Below, piece after piece: positions 5,086-6,223 of a stretch of 6,223 nucleotides of DNA. A model generated the notes under the pieces. That model did no database searches and had not been told where the DNA came from. It saw only the letters and a program-made list of their open reading frames with translations. A program made the position numbers and the translations under genes. The DNA is from an uncultured Bacilli bacterium (GTDB lineage Bacteria; Bacillota_I; Bacilli_A; RF39; UBA660). The stretch covers positions 1 to 6,223 of the forward strand of contig CANQHY010000073.1 of NCBI GenBank assembly GCA_947623975.1, given 5' to 3'. Each line of letters starts with the position of its first letter. Within the stretch, counting starts at the first letter, position 1.

Positions 5086-5304
5086 AGTTATTCAATGGTG
5101 ATTAATATAAGTAGCTATTAAAAGTGAATAAGAGAGACTGTGGTTGGTGGAAACAGTCCACGATTGATTGCGAATCTACATATTATGAATTGAAACGTTA
5201 TCCGCGTTAAGGATAGAGTGTATAACTTTTTGTTATAAAGTAAGATGGTACCGCGATTTGTTCGTTCTTATATAGTAGCAAAAAGTTTTTTTTAGGAGGA
5301 TTTT
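5086..5304 (+). ncRNA. Tyrosine-specific T-box riboswitch leader
   Basis: The leader senses uncharged tRNA-Tyr and controls tyrS. Stem I base: TTCAAT (5091-5096) pairs with ATTGAA (5189-5194). A GGTGAT/TGA asymmetric loop (5097-5102/5186-5188) follows, fitting the kink-turn, then TAATAT (5103-5108) pairs with ATATTA (5180-5185). The specifier loop has AGTA (5110-5113) opposite GAA (5172-5174), the loop E motif. The specifier codon is UAC (5177-5179), followed by A, as usual. An apical stem GACTGT/ACAGTC (5136-5141/5153-5158) carries a GGTTGGTGGAA loop. TATCC/GGATA (5199-5203/5211-5215) fits stem III, followed by AGAGTG. The T-box sequence is AAGATGGTACCGCG (5242-5255). The antiterminator is TAAGA/TCTTA plus GCG/CGT around a 7-nt TGGTACC bulge. 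UGGU in the bulge would pair with ACCA, matching discriminator A73 of bacterial tRNA-Tyr. Confidence 0.95.
5226..5293 (+). terminator. Probable T-box terminator hairpin with U8 tract
   Basis: The strands 5226-5245 and 5266-5285 can pair over 20 positions with 18 pairs (three of them G-U) and two A-A mismatches, closing directly on eight T (5286-5293). The 5' strand includes half of the small hairpin TATAAC/GTTATA (5221-5226/5232-5237), so forming that hairpin would compete with the lower part of the terminator. No conventional T-box terminator (a downstream strand complementary to the CGTTCTT side of the antiterminator) is present. The assignment rests on pairing by eye. Confidence 0.5.
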
Positions 5305-6223
5305 ATGAATTTATTTGATGAATTAAAATGGCGTGGTCTTATCAAGGATATATCTAGTCCTGATATTGAAAAAAAGTTAAATGAGGAAAAATTAACGTTT
5401 TATTGGGGAACTGATCCAACTGCAGATAGTCTTCATTTGGGACATTATTCGTCCTTAGTTACTGCTATGCGCCTTGCAAAAGCTGGGCATCATCCAATAT
5501 TATTGATAGGGGGTGCCACTGGATTAATTGGAGACCCAAGGCCAACGGCAGAACGAGAGATTATTCCTTATGATACTGTCGAAAAAAATTTAAAAGGAAT
5601 TTCTGAACAAGTAAACAAAATCTTTGATGGTAAAGCCGAAATTGTTAATAATTACGACTGGACTAAAAATATTTCTTTTCTTGATTTTTTACGCGATGTT
5701 GGAAAATATATTAATGTAAATTACATGTTGGATAAAGATATTATTCACAGAAGATTAGAAACAGGTATTACATATGCTGAATTTTCTTATACTTTGATAC
5801 AAGGAAACGATTTTTTAGAATTATTTCAGAGAAAAAATTGTACATTACAAGTTGAAGGATCCGATCAATGGGGAAATATTACCACGGGAATAGATTTAAT
5901 AAAAAAGAAACTTGGTAAGGAAGCATATGGATTTACGATGCCACTAATTCTTGATAAAGCTGGCAATAAATTTGGTAAAAGTGAAGGAAATGCTTTGTGG
6001 TTGGATAAAAATAAAACCTCATCTTACGAATTATATCAATATTTAATAAATACTGATGACGAGATGGTAATACATTATTTGAAAGTCTTTACTTTCTTAT
6101 CTAAAGAAGAAATAGAGATGTTGGAAAAAAAGAATAAGGAACATCCTGAATTAAGGGAAGCTCAAGGTGCATTAGCTCATGAAATTATTAGAGATTTACA
6201 TGGTGAAGAGGAGTATCAAAAAG
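5305..6223 (+). CDS. tyrS: Tyrosyl-tRNA synthetase, cut at the right window edge
   Basis: TyrS attaches tyrosine to tRNA-Tyr; it is a cytoplasmic class I synthetase, normally a homodimer. The start is ATG 5305 with AGGAGG (5294-5299) 5 nt upstream. The frame is open to the edge: 306 full codons plus one base, with no stop. FYWGTDPTADSLHLGH (32-47) contains the ATP-binding HIGH-type motif HLGH (44-47). SYTLIQGNDF (161-170) carries Tyr162, Gln166 and Asp169 at the spacing of the tyrosine-binding residues. GSDQWGNITTG (185-195) and KFGKS (222-226, the KMSKS motif) are intact. The expected remainder (about 100 residues, usually with an S4 RNA-binding domain) lies outside the window. Expression is controlled by the Tyr T-box immediately upstream, which agrees with the enzyme identity. 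Confidence 0.97.
   Translation, partial: MNLFDELKWRGLIKDISSPDIEKKLNEEKLTFYWGTDPTADSLHLGHYSSLVTAMRLAKAGHHPILLIGGATGLIGDPRPTAEREIIPYDTVEKNLKGISEQVNKIFDGKAEIVNNYDWTKNISFLDFLRDVGKYINVNYMLDKDIIHRRLETGITYAEFSYTLIQGNDFLELFQRKNCTLQVEGSDQWGNITTGIDLIKKKLGKEAYGFTMPLILDKAGNKFGKSEGNALWLDKNKTSSYELYQYLINTDDEMVIHYLKVFTFLSKEEIEMLEKKNKEHPELREAQGALAHEIIRDLHGEEEYQK

Noticed and set aside
5246..5252. GGTACC palindrome (5247-5252) as an operator
   Set aside because: It lies inside the T-box TGGTACC bulge, whose conservation is explained by pairing with the tRNA acceptor end.
5305..6223. Treating tyrS as a truncated pseudogene because it has no stop codon
   Set aside because: The frame is intact with all catalytic motifs and simply reaches the window edge.

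Overview
The window is AT-rich, low-GC Gram-positive-type chromosomal DNA. It uses the standard bacterial code: Trp is TGG, and the five complete genes other than the 104-aa one end in TAA, that one in TAG. Purine-rich Shine-Dalgarno sites, an Lgt/Lsp-type lipoprotein, a DUF948/YtxH gene pair and a T-box-controlled tyrS point to Bacillota, class Bacilli. The general look (very AT-rich, many small envelope proteins, a motif I associate with uncultured gut Bacilli such as RF39-like or Erysipelotrichia-like lineages) suggests an uncultured gut member, but that placement is an inference.

Left end (1-400): a short tandem-like repeat of a GGACATTTTG motif, possibly the edge of a mobile element. It is followed by a minus-strand gene for an 80-aa Asn/Gln-rich coiled-coil protein, which has its own terminator and promoter. 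This gene is divergent from trmB.

Plus-strand block (408-3504): trmB (tRNA m7G46 methyltransferase, probably started at a TTG), then an apparent envelope operon. The operon holds a 217-aa lipoprotein, a 322-aa highly charged protein with a short conserved-looking core, a 104-aa single-pass DUF948-like protein and a 134-aa YtxH-domain protein. The last three are separated by 1 base or overlap, and the block ends in a 12-bp-stem bidirectional terminator.

Right part: a convergent minus-strand serine hydrolase of the beta-lactamase/penicillin-binding fold (493 aa, no signal peptide, altered third active-site motif) shares that terminator. Its promoter sits back-to-back with the promoter of a tyrosine-specific T-box leader (about 5086-5304) that controls tyrS. 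tyrS runs off the right edge after 306 codons.

The main candidates for novelty are the lipoprotein/322-aa/DUF948/YtxH envelope cluster, the unusual layout of the T-box terminator, and the atypical cytoplasmic serine hydrolase. No phage, CRISPR, toxin-antitoxin or defence system is visible. Most of the window is housekeeping or core-genome material with several uncharacterised genes.
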